Origin: Saprospiraceae bacterium
GTDB taxonomy: Bacteria; Bacteroidota; Bacteroidia; Chitinophagales; Saprospiraceae
NCBI GenBank assembly: GCA_016711125.1
Contig: JADJTQ010000006.1
Span: 1-64,000 of the forward strand
Direction of reading: 5' to 3'
DNA length: 64,000 nucleotides
The notes under the pieces are model-generated. The model saw only the letters and a list, made by a program, of their open reading frames with translations, made no database searches and was not told where the DNA came from. The position numbers and the translations under genes are program-made. Of this stretch, positions 9,637 through 17,270 are shown piece by piece (position 1 is the first letter of the stretch; every line of letters starts with the position of its first letter).

Positions 9637-10485
9637 TCAGAAATCCGAAATCTTGTCCAGGCTAAGTACCGGTAGGTTGGAATGGTTGGCCAGCATTTCG
9701 ACTGTACTTCCCGAAAAGATCCTTTTTATGGGGTGTCTTTCGTAATTGGAAATGACAATCAGATCAACCCCTTTGCTTTCACTGAATTTCCTGATCCCCG
9801 CTTCGATTGTGAAGTTTCGCACAAAATGCGTCTTTAACTGGAGATTCGAAGCCATTTTTTTAAAGTCCTTTTGCCTCTGTTTCACCAATATGGTGGGTTG
9901 ATTGAAAAAGCCCGGAGTGTCAATCGTCACCAGATGAATTTCTTCGGGTTTGAATATCTTAATAATGGAAAGAAAATCAGCAAAAGCTTCTTGATCAGAT
10001 ATACCCAGACTTGCTGCAAAGAGTATTTTTTTAAAACGTATTTCGTCGATTGGTTCTTTGACAATCAACAAGTTAGAATGAACTCTACGGATGACTTTCT
10101 GGGTATTCGAACCAATAAAAAATTCTTGTTTGCCACTGACCCCATGACTACCCATGATAATCAAATCAATTTTTTCCTGCATCACGACCTCCTCCAGATT
10201 TTCAAGGAAAGGGCCAGTACGGACAATGCTCTGGCAAGGTATGCCTAGCGACTTGCAATGCTTTTTGAGTGAGTTCATTTTCCGGACCAGTTGGCTCATT
10301 ATTTTTTGATTCTCCGGGAATTTATCTTTTTCATTCAGTGGCCAATTTTTCCAGTCTTGAGGTATTTCAGTGGCAGAGTGATAGAAGGTGATCTCTCCAT
10401 GTGAAATCATAGCCATTTTAGTAGCTGTATCAGTAGCGATTTTTGCGAGTGGGCTAAAATCTGTTGGAACCAGGATGTTTTGCAT
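9637..10485 (-). CDS. universal stress protein, tandem UspA domains
   Basis: 282 residues with two UspA domains. The first begins MQNILVPTDFSPLAKIA and has the ATP-binding pattern IIMGSHGVSGKQEFFIGSN (G-2x-G-9x-G-type) near residue 110. The second begins KKILFAASLG near 165 and ends with LIVISNYERHPIKRIFSGST. The G-rich loop of the second domain is degenerate. Cytoplasmic stress protein. In Bacteroidota such tandem USPs often accompany Crp/Fnr-controlled low-oxygen genes, and the next genes here fit that. Confidence 0.9.
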   Translation of the reverse strand: MQNILVPTDFSPLAKIATDTATKMAMISHGEITFYHSATEIPQDWKNWPLNEKDKFPENQKIMSQLVRKMNSLKKHCKSLGIPCQSIVRTGPFLENLEEVVMQEKIDLIIMGSHGVSGKQEFFIGSNTQKVIRRVHSNLLIVKEPIDEIRFKKILFAASLGISDQEAFADFLSIIKIFKPEEIHLVTIDTPGFFNQPTILVKQRQKDFKKMASNLQLKTHFVRNFTIEAGIRKFSESKGVDLIVISNYERHPIKRIFSGSTVEMLANHSNLPVLSLDKISDF

Positions 10486-10722
10486 GTTACTAGGTCTATC
10501 TTATTTAAAAGTGCTTCTATATCTTGTGACTTAATATGATCTCAGTCAATGGAAACCCTGAGCGTGATCATAGTTAAATATAGTCTTTAGTTGTATAATT
10601 GTCAATTATTAGACTTGTCACGCGTATCTTAACTTTATTGAAGTTTTATATAGATTGATCTATGGAAGTTCGAGTTACATGCTTGTTTAGAACAAATTTT
10701 AAATTGTAAATAGTTTGTAATT

Positions 10723-11175
10723 ATGTTAGGTGAGCTTTCAGGGAAACAAATCGATGTGGTACTAAAGAATAATATTGTTGGACATATTGGCTGTCACGAT
10801 ATGGAGCAAACGTATGTGGTACCGATTACCTACGTTTATGACGGAGAATCCATTATTGGACATTCAGCAACAGGTAAGAAGATATCGATGATGCGAAGTA
10901 ATCCAAGAGTCTGTTTCCAGGTAAGCCAGATGACAGATATGGGTAATTGGCAGAGTGTTATCGCTTGGGGGCTTTACGAAGAATTAAGGGGTGAAGAAGC
11001 TAAAAGTGCAATTCTTAAATATGTTAAAAAGTTAGCACCTCTGATGCCCAGCGAAACCAGCCGACCTACCCATGGATTTAACGTAGAGAATTTGAATCCC
11101 CAGGAGATGAAATCCATCATTTTCCGCATCCGTCTTGGTAAGAAGACAGGCCGCTATGAGAAAAGACATATTTAA
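10723..11175 (+). CDS. pyridoxamine 5'-phosphate oxidase-like flavoprotein (NimA-like)
   Basis: 150-residue split-barrel FMN-binding protein. Typical features: N-terminal helix with MLGELSGKQIDVVLKNN, the strand pair HIGCHDMEQTYVVPITYVYD near residue 30, GHSATGKKISMMRSNPRVCFQVS near 55, and WQSVIAWGLYEEL near 85. The family includes 5-nitroimidazole reductases and haem- or F420-interacting proteins; FMN binding is likely, the substrate unknown. It diverges from uspA with a 237-base gap and sits in the stress module. Confidence 0.8.
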   Translation: MLGELSGKQIDVVLKNNIVGHIGCHDMEQTYVVPITYVYDGESIIGHSATGKKISMMRSNPRVCFQVSQMTDMGNWQSVIAWGLYEELRGEEAKSAILKYVKKLAPLMPSETSRPTHGFNVENLNPQEMKSIIFRIRLGKKTGRYEKRHI

Positions 11176-11284
11176 GTTTGTCGGGTTGGGGGAAAAGATC
11201 CGCCGCTGCACTTCCAGCTTCTCATGACGATCTCGATTCGGCTATGTCAAGCCCTTGCTCCCTTCCAACTTCGGACTTACGGCT
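11176..11284 (-). repeat. degenerate hairpin family A copy with TTCCG repeats
   Basis: Between convergent genes. At 11190-11210 a decayed copy of the GATCCGCCGCT hairpin arm is followed by CATGACGATC and CTTCCAACTTCGG-like short repeats, the same mix as at 2.8-2.95 kb. The left hairpin arm is largely lost. Confidence 0.55.
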
Positions 11285-13787
11285 TCAGGCATTCTTCCAC
11301 CATTTAACCAGCTCAATCCAGAAAACGGCAGCTGAACTGGCCGCTAGACAAAGACCAATCATTTGCCAACTGATGTTTTCAAATTCAAATAACAATCGCA
11401 TTGCTTTAAAAGTGATGGAGCTGAACCACACCACCAAAGTAATGGTCAAAATAATTGGTATTAGAACGTTTTTATATTGAAGCGTGTGGAAGATAGATTT
11501 GTCAAATGACCGATTCACCAAGGTCAGAAATATGTTGCTAAATACCAGCGTGGTAAAAGTCATGGTTCTTGTTATTTCTTCATTATAGCCTGATCTCACG
11601 GCATATTGATAAATGATCAGGATGGCAAAAGTGATGACCAAACCTTGGACAGTACTCACTGATAATTCACGCCAGGAAAAAAGTGATTCCTGATTTTTAT
11701 TCGGACCGGATTGCATGATATGCGACTCAATCGGCTCATTTTCGTAAATGATAGAGCAGGTAGGGCCCATTATTAGTTCCAGAAAAATAACATGGACTGG
11801 ACTAAATATATTAGGAAATTGCCAACCGAGTACCAGTGGTAAAGTCACTACCAGAATAATCGGGATATGGATTGTAATGATATATCGGAAAGCTTTCTTT
11901 AGGTTATGGTAAATCTTTCTACCAGCACTAATGGCTTCCACCATATGTTCGAGATTATCATCAATCAGGATAATATCAGCTGCCCTGCGAGCAATCTCCG
12001 TTCCGCGCTTTCCCATAGCTACACCAATATCAGCAGCCTTTAATGCAGGTCCGTCATTTACACCATCTCCAGTCATTGCAACGACCTCACCCAATTGTTT
12101 AAGTATTGTGATGACCCTTAATTTGGCTTCGGGAAACATCCTGGCAAAAACATTGATATTTTGCACCTGGAGCAATAATTTCCTTTCATCCATTTTTACA
12201 ACTTCCTCACCTGTTAAGTATTCATCTGCATTGCGTAGTCCGCTCTGATGGGCTATCGCGATTGCCGTCGCGGGGTAATCACCCGTAATCATTTTGATTT
12301 TAATGCCTGCCTGGTAAAACTGGTCAAAAACCCAGTTGATATTTTTCTTTGGTGGATCCGAGAGAGCGATCAATCCACTGAAAAGCCAATTGAAGTCTTC
12401 TTGCTTTTCAGGAAACATCTCATTGGGTTGTAGCACATGGGCTGTAGCAAGCACTCTCATACCCGAATCTGCCAAGTGATTGGTTATTTCCTCAATTTGC
12501 TTTTTTTGCTCTGCCGTTAATTCACATATCGACAATATTTTTTCCCAGCTCCCTTTGGAAGCAATCAGCAATTCGTCCTTCGTATTGCGATAGACATGCG
12601 TCATCATCGGAGGGTTACCATCCAATGGGTATTCATGGACCATCCTGACCTTCTGGCGGATGTCTTGTGAAGTCATCTGCGCATATGCCTGGTGGATTGA
12701 CAGTTCCATTGGGTCAAAGGGTTGCACCTCACTTGCCAGCATAGCATCATGCAAAACTTGCTGAGTAGCGCTTGTGGTACATTCTCCCGGGGAACAATCC
12801 TATTTTCTGAGAGCGCGTAGATTTTTTCCACGACCATTTTATTTTCCGTGATCGTGCCTGTTTTGTCCAGACAGATCACACTGGCAGATCCAAGACTTTC
12901 GACGGTTTGGGGCTGTTTCGTTAGTACCTTTTTCTTAATCAATCTCCAGGCACCTAGCGCCATAAATGTGCTGAAGGCAACCGGAATTTCTTCAGGCAGC
13001 GCACTCATCGCAAGGGTCAATCCTTGCAGAAGACTTTCAAAGAGCAGTCTGGTGGACAAGAAATTAATCAGCCAAACCAGGAGGAAGGCAATTCCACCGA
13101 AAATGGCCATGCCTTTCACAAATTGGTCAATCTGTGTCTGGAGTACGCTTCTACCCGTCTTTATTTCCTGCATGGATATTCCCAGCCGTCCAATTTGACT
13201 GGCGTTACCCACTGCGGTGACCTTGGCCAACGCATAACCTGATACTACCTGTGTGCCTAGGTAGATCTGAGGATCCCGATCGGTAAACTTTGGTGATGAA
13301 AAGGCTTCTCCGGTCAATAGAGACTCATTGACACTGAAATCATAGGTTTTAAAACCTCACCATCCGCGGGAATCAGATCTCCTTCTTCAACAATAATTAA
13401 GTCACCGATCACAATGTCTTCCCTTGCAATGACCTGTTGAGTGCTTTCGCGAATTACCTTCGCTTTTGTCTGACTAATTTTCCGGAGTGTTTTAGTGGCA
13501 TTGTTACTTCTTATGGTCTGAAATATAGAAATACCGGCAACAAATATCAGGGCAACGATCATGATTAGTCCTTCACGCCATTCCCCCAGAATCATGTAAA
13601 TCGAGCACGTGACTGCGAGCAGAATAAACATAGGTTCTGTGCACACTTCGATGATCAGCCTCAGGGCCAGGTTTCGCTCCCTTTTTTCAAATATGTTTTT
13701 ACCATGTTTTTTTCGGGAGCTGGTAATCTCTTCAGAAGTGAGGCCTGGGCAATTAGCCAAAAAGTTACTCGTTCGGTTGGTCTGCAT
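11285..13787 (-). CDS. cation-transporting P-type ATPase, two frame breaks
   Basis: Full-length (about 830 residues) P-type ATPase without N-terminal metal-binding domains, in three frames: 13787-13314, 13317-12673 and 12754-11285. Order: cation_ATPase_N segment, TM1-2, actuator with SLLTGEA, TM4 with ALPEEIP, phosphorylation site DKTGTITENK, TGDYPATAIAIA, MTGDGVNDGPALKAADIG hinge, and a six-helix C-terminal domain. It resembles the P2 (Ca/Mg/Na/K-type) class, but TM4 has PEEIP rather than PEGL and the hinge has NDGPAL rather than NDAPAL, so the ion is uncertain. The first break (near 13343) closes if an A4 run is one base short; the second is near 12770. Divergent from the Crp/Fnr gene with a palindromic operator between. 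Confidence 0.9.
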
Positions 13788-13917
13788 GCCACTAATAAAG
13801 GAGTTTTTAACGGATTAAATTGAATTTCAAGTTGTTTTATTTTGATCACAAGTGATGAAGGTCTATGAAAATTAAGGAGGGACTTGGTTCTACCTACTAA
13901 GCCTTATCATAGTATAC

Positions 13918-13933
13918 TGTGATAAAAATCACA
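13918..13933. promoter_or_regulatory. Crp/Fnr-type operator palindrome
   Basis: TGTGATAAAAATCACA, a perfect TGTGA-N6-TCACA palindrome in the divergent promoter region between the P-type ATPase and the Crp/Fnr gene. It matches the E. coli CRP/FNR-like half-site spacing. Likely bound by one or both regulators encoded nearby. Confidence 0.75.
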
Positions 13934-13986
13934 ATGTGGTAGATAACTTGCTCGTAAATTACCAAGGTATTTAAGGCCAATGCATT

Positions 13987-14643
13987 ATGATGAAAGATCT
14001 AAGTCTGGAAAAGCTGCTTCATGCAGAATTTCCTGAAATCGTTCAGACAGAATTACGCAGGGATATTCTGGAAAAATCACAATATTTTGAAGCGCGAGAA
14101 GGCGAAATTATCCTGAATTTCAGGGAAAGCATAAAAGCCGTTCCTCTCGTGTTGAGCGGGTCACTCAAAGTGCTACGCAATGATGATACTGGACGGGAGA
14201 TCTTACTTTACTATGTGCGTCCCGGTGAGTGTTGTGCCATGACTCTTTCTTCGTCCCTCAAAAGGGAATCAAGCCTGGTTAGGGCCATTGCACAAACCGA
14301 TGTCACAGGGTTGTTGCTGCCGGTCAGGGCTGTACTTGACTTTCGAGTCCTCTATCCGGGGTGGAATGACTTTGTTGTACAAGCCTTTGCTCAACGATTT
14401 GATGAAATAATCGAACTGGTTGATGAATTGTCCTTTCATCATGTTGATCATCGGTTACTGAAATATCTGCGTGAAAAGTCCCAACTTTTAGAAACAGAGA
14501 CCTTACCCATATCGCACATGGAGATAGCATCGGAGATCAACACCTCAAGGGAGGTGGTATCCAGATTACTGAAAAAGATGGAAAAGGAAGGTCTGTTGAA
14601 GCTCGCCCGTGAGCGAATCGTATTAAAACTGGATGTCAACTAA
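13987..14643 (+). CDS. Crp/Fnr family transcriptional regulator
   Basis: 218 residues. N-terminal cNMP-like sensor barrel (EGEIILNFRES near residue 39, VLSGSLKVLRNDDTGREILLYY near 55, GECCAMTLSSSL near 80), dimerisation helix, then an HTH_Crp domain with EIASEINTSREVVSRLLKKM near 180. Two adjacent cysteines in GECCA could serve redox or NO sensing but no Fnr-type four-cysteine cluster is seen. A TGTGA-N6-TCACA site lies 54 bases upstream, suggesting autoregulation. Paralogue of the regulator at 16331. Confidence 0.92.
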   Translation: MMKDLSLEKLLHAEFPEIVQTELRRDILEKSQYFEAREGEIILNFRESIKAVPLVLSGSLKVLRNDDTGREILLYYVRPGECCAMTLSSSLKRESSLVRAIAQTDVTGLLLPVRAVLDFRVLYPGWNDFVVQAFAQRFDEIIELVDELSFHHVDHRLLKYLREKSQLLETETLPISHMEIASEINTSREVVSRLLKKMEKEGLLKLARERIVLKLDVN

Positions 14644-14704
14644 AAAAAGCTTTCCATTTTCTCCAGGTATCTTTTTTGACCGGGTGACCATTAATTTCAA
14701 GCTG

Positions 14705-14720
14705 TGTGATCTTTGTCACC
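14705..14720. promoter_or_regulatory. Crp/Fnr-type operator
   Basis: TGTGATCTTTGTCACC, the same TGTGA-N6-TCAC pattern as at 13918 with one mismatch. Its centre lies about 41.5 bases before the transcription start expected from the downstream -7 element, the spacing of a class II activator site. Confidence 0.65.
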
Positions 14721-14750
14721 TTGTATTATTGTCAGTCTCCGTACATTTCG
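14721..14750 (+). promoter_or_regulatory. probable Bacteroidota-type promoter
   Basis: TTG at 14721-14723 and TACATTTC at 14742-14749 resemble the Bacteroidota -33 (TTG) and -7 (TAnnTTTG) elements with an 18-base gap. The start site would fall at about 14754, next to the ATG at 14755. Confidence 0.45.
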
Positions 14751-14754
14751 GAGC

Positions 14755-14853
14755 ATGAAGAACAAACCCTTTTGGCTGAAGTTGGTGCTGGTTTGTATGA
14801 TCTGCATTATCTTGGCTTATGGTATTAGTTTAATCATTCAATTGATTTCTTAA
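14755..14853 (+). CDS. 32-residue single-pass membrane protein
   Basis: Reads MKNKPFWLKLVLVCMICIIL and continues hydrophobically to a lysine-free end; one transmembrane helix after a short basic N-terminus. It sits between the Crp/Fnr gene and the DUF2892 gene, 19 bases before the latter, downstream of an operator-like palindrome. If the predicted promoter is right the message is nearly leaderless. No family recognised; coding status rests on context and the clean hydrophobic design. Confidence 0.5.
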   Translation: MKNKPFWLKLVLVCMICIILAYGISLIIQLIS

Positions 14854-14872
14854 ATTCTAAATAAGAAAACCT

Positions 14873-15085
14873 ATGAAAAAGAATATGTCAAACCTGGATC
14901 GCGTGATCCGAATAATTCTGGCTACTGTATTTGCATACTTGTATTTTAGCGGTACGGTTACAGGGATTTTGGGTATTTTACTTGTGGTTTTGGGTGCTAT
15001 ATTTGTCTTGACGTCGCTGGTATCTTTCTGCCCTTTGTACAGAATTTTTGGAATATCGACTTGCTCCACTAAGCAAGAAGCCTAA
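14873..15085 (+). CDS. DUF2892 (YgaP-like) inner-membrane protein
   Basis: 70 residues. Matches the DUF2892 pattern: NLDRVIRIILA near residue 7, a pair of helices with GILGILLVVLGAIFVLTSLV, and the signature FCPLYRIFGISTC near 52, with two conserved cysteines. Found alone or fused to rhodanese in YgaP; thought to act in thiol or sulfide/NO-related stress, but its function is not settled. Probably cotranscribed with the 32-residue gene just upstream under Crp/Fnr control. Confidence 0.9.
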   Translation: MKKNMSNLDRVIRIILATVFAYLYFSGTVTGILGILLVVLGAIFVLTSLVSFCPLYRIFGISTCSTKQEA

Positions 15086-15280
15086 GCCTCGAAAAGAAAA
15101 ACAATACTCTGTTTCTTAATCCGATTCTTAAGTTAGTGTCAGACATGCTATTCGTCCTTTCGACTTATTTCTTTTCCTGAGAAGAAAGGTGAGGGATATG
15201 CCAGGCCAGGGTCAAACTTTTGTCGTTTAAGTTCCTCTGAAACCTAAGTATGCGTAGTTGAGGAAAATAGGAGAAGGATT

Positions 15281-15415
15281 CTAGGAGGGTGTTGAACTAC
15301 GGACTTGATGTTGAAGCCGTAAATCGTCGTTTTCTGATGTGGCGAGACTAAGGAAGCTACCTGGGTAACTGACTGAGGATCAACAAGACCAGGAACGGCG
15401 AGACGGCTGCATCAG
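15281..15415 (+). mobile_element. partial copy of MITE-like element (see 49527-49723)
   Basis: CTAGGAGGGTGTTGAACTAC followed by GTAAATCGTCGTTT and GGAACGGCGAGA matches, base for base over most of about 130 positions, the reverse complement of 49600-49726. The left terminal inverted repeat is present; the other end is not recognisable, so this copy looks truncated. Confidence 0.75.
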
Positions 15416-15511
15416 GTTAGAGCAGGAATTTTTTTTTAAAGATACTTTGATACGTGTGTATGACATATTTCCCTCATATGTAAAACCGGGAAAAATTTGA
15501 TATTATTTGTT

Positions 15512-15750
15512 TGTTCTTTTGGCTTGACCCAAAGAACCAAAAATCAAGGCTTTCGGCATTTCTTAACGACGAAATAACCGTAAAATCCTAAACAAAATGA
15601 AACTCGCTCTTAGTCTTCTTACCTTGCCCGCATAGTCCGGGATTATTTGGTTTTCCTGGTTGCTGTGATCGTTCAGGTCAGCTCAAACACCATTTTGTTT
15701 TTAACGGATTTTTCGTCTATTTCGCCTAAAATGCCGAAGGCCGATCCCTA
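15512..15750. repeat. large imperfect stem-loop element
   Basis: Starts with a TTTGGCTTGACCCAAAGAAC-type leader and AAAAATCAAGGC, then two arms of about 50 bases that are imperfect inverse complements: TTTCGGCATTTC...AACAAAATG (15549-15603) and CATTTTGTTTTTAACGG...ATGCCGAAGG (15694-15740), around a loop of about 90 bases. A second element with the same leader lies at 56818-56970. Confidence 0.65.
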
Positions 15751-15998
15751 GTCCTTCTTTGAAGGCCTTTGGTATGTCGCTGCTCTAGTCGTTCTTCTTT
15801 ATGTCAATATTTGTTAGCTTTTTGCCATCCTATCTTTCAATTTGTTGTTTAGGGTCATTGGATTGTACCTCAATAAGCTTGCGAAAATTATTTTCTCTGG
15901 ATCTATGATTTTTGACCAAGAAAATCAAGTGGGGGGGCTCGTTCAGTGCTTTTCCGGTGCGTTGCTTGAGGGAGATTTGTCATGCACACCTTTGATAC

Positions 15999-16175
15999 TT
16001 AGTTATCCAGGTCCTCGAGTTTTTCCTCAATTTTACGAAGTCGTTCCTCAATGGCCTGCAATTTTTGAATAATGATGACATGGGTCTTCTTAGCGTCGAT
16101 ACCTACCGGACTATCGTCACTCTTAATTTCATTGGCGATTTCTTCAAAAACAGACGGATCAATATTAAAATTCAT
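15999..16175 (-). CDS. 58-residue coiled-coil-tailed small protein
   Basis: Reads MNFNIDPSVFEEIANEIKSD, then DSPVGIDAKKTHVIIIQKL, and ends in a heptad-like basic/acidic helix IEERLRKIEEKLEDL. I believe this is a conserved small Bacteroidota protein of unknown function. It diverges from the second Crp/Fnr gene, and a TGTGA-N6-TCACA-type palindrome lies between the two. Clean start, stop and amphipathic design support coding. Confidence 0.75.
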   Translation of the reverse strand: MNFNIDPSVFEEIANEIKSDDSPVGIDAKKTHVIIIQKLQAIEERLRKIEEKLEDLDN

Positions 16176-16258
16176 GGTAAGTTTTTTTTATAGTAAACAA
16201 ATTTATCGATTCCCGATCAAAGTTCTTGCTGAAGATAACTGAATGCCGGGTGATGTTT

Positions 16259-16274
16259 CGTGACAAGGGTCACA
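16259..16274. promoter_or_regulatory. Crp/Fnr-type operator
   Basis: CGTGACAAGGGTCACA, CGTGA-N6-TCACA, in the divergent region between the 58-residue gene and the second Crp/Fnr gene. Third instance of this palindrome within 2.4 kb. Confidence 0.65.
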
Positions 16275-16330
16275 TTGAGTACTTATTGACATCATGCTGA
16301 AATATAGTCCTAATCTCTTATTTTTGTGAG

Positions 16331-16965
16331 ATGAAACAATATATCATTGATCTTTTTCCAGAATTGGCCGAAGAAACCGAACTGGTTGAGGAAATAGTAC
16401 GCTCTGCTAGCTTGAAAAAAATATCAAAAGGCCATGTCTTGATAGACTACGGAGCTTATATTCAGTTTGTACCATTGGTCGTTAAGGGTCTCATCAAGAT
16501 TATAAGGGAAAACGATGAAGGTAAAGAGTTGCTCTTGTATTTCCTGTCTGAGGGCAATTCGTGCGCTGCTTCTTTCAGCTGTTGTATGATCCGTAAACGT
16601 AGCGAGATCAAGGCGATAGCAGAAGAAGATAGTCTCATTATCGCCATTCCACTACAATCAGCCGAAGACTGGATGGGCAAGTACGCAGCTTGGAGAAATT
16701 TTGTCATGAATATGTACGATCAACGCATTTTGCCATGATTGACACCATTGACAAACTAGCTTTTGCCAAGCTCGATGAAAAGTTATGGGACTATTTGGAA
16801 GACCGGGTGCTGATCAGTGGTCATATATTAAATAATCTTTCACACCAGGAGATTGCCAATGATCTTAATGTTTCGAGAGAGGCGGTTTCTCGTCTTTTAA
16901 AAAAACTAGAACAACAAGGGAAGTTGGAAATCCATCGCAGTAAAATAGTAGTTAAGGAAGGTTAG
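16331..16965 (+). CDS. second Crp/Fnr family regulator, one frame break
   Basis: About 211 residues over frames 16331-16738 and 16690-16965, joined if one base is removed near the TTTT run at 16728, giving YDQRFAMIDTIDKLAF. Sensor barrel with VPLVVKGLIKIIRENDEGKE near residue 45 and SEGNSCAASFSCC near 77; HTH with EIANDLNVSREAVSRLLKKL near 175. Close paralogue of the regulator at 13987: same length, domain order and the DEGKELLLYF/DTGREILLYY strand. Cysteine-rich SCAASFSCC could be a sensing site (inference). The upstream palindrome suggests cross- or autoregulation. Confidence 0.88.
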
Positions 16966-17117
16966 CAAATTTCCCACAGAGACACAAAAGGCACAAAGTT
17001 TAAATTGGATTCGAAAAAGCGTTTCGGAACATCATATATCCAGGGCTCGGATAAGTTCAAAAATGCTTTGAATCTACTATCGGAGGAAGGCTGAGGCTGA
17101 GGCGAAGGCAGCCGGCC

Positions 17118-17250
17118 GTTGTCTTGCTTCCCCGCTAACAACAATCGAAATCCAAAAAGTTCACAATTCAGGTCTCTCTTCCGTAATGGTCTGAATCCGA
17201 AATCAGCAATCCGAAATCAGCAACCAGCAATTCGAAATCCATTACCTTCG
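17118..17250 (-). repeat. hairpin family B copy plus AATCCGAAATC short repeats
   Basis: GTTGTC...AACAAC hairpin at 17118-17142 followed after about 45 bases by AATCCGAAATCAGCAATC-type short-period repeats (17192-17240). Lies between the second regulator and the carboxylase gene. Confidence 0.65.
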
Positions 17251-17270
17251 CCCATCTAAGATTGGTAAGT

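Larger units (their letters stand above)
15086..15998. other. long intergenic region built of repeats
   Basis: About 0.9 kb with no supported gene. It holds a copy of a MITE-like repeat (15281-15415) and a large imperfect inverted repeat (about 15512-15750). Short open frames here are chance. Confidence 0.6.

Noticed and set aside
15842..16072. 76-residue plus-strand frame
   Set aside because: Overlaps the better supported 58-residue minus-strand gene and repeat DNA.
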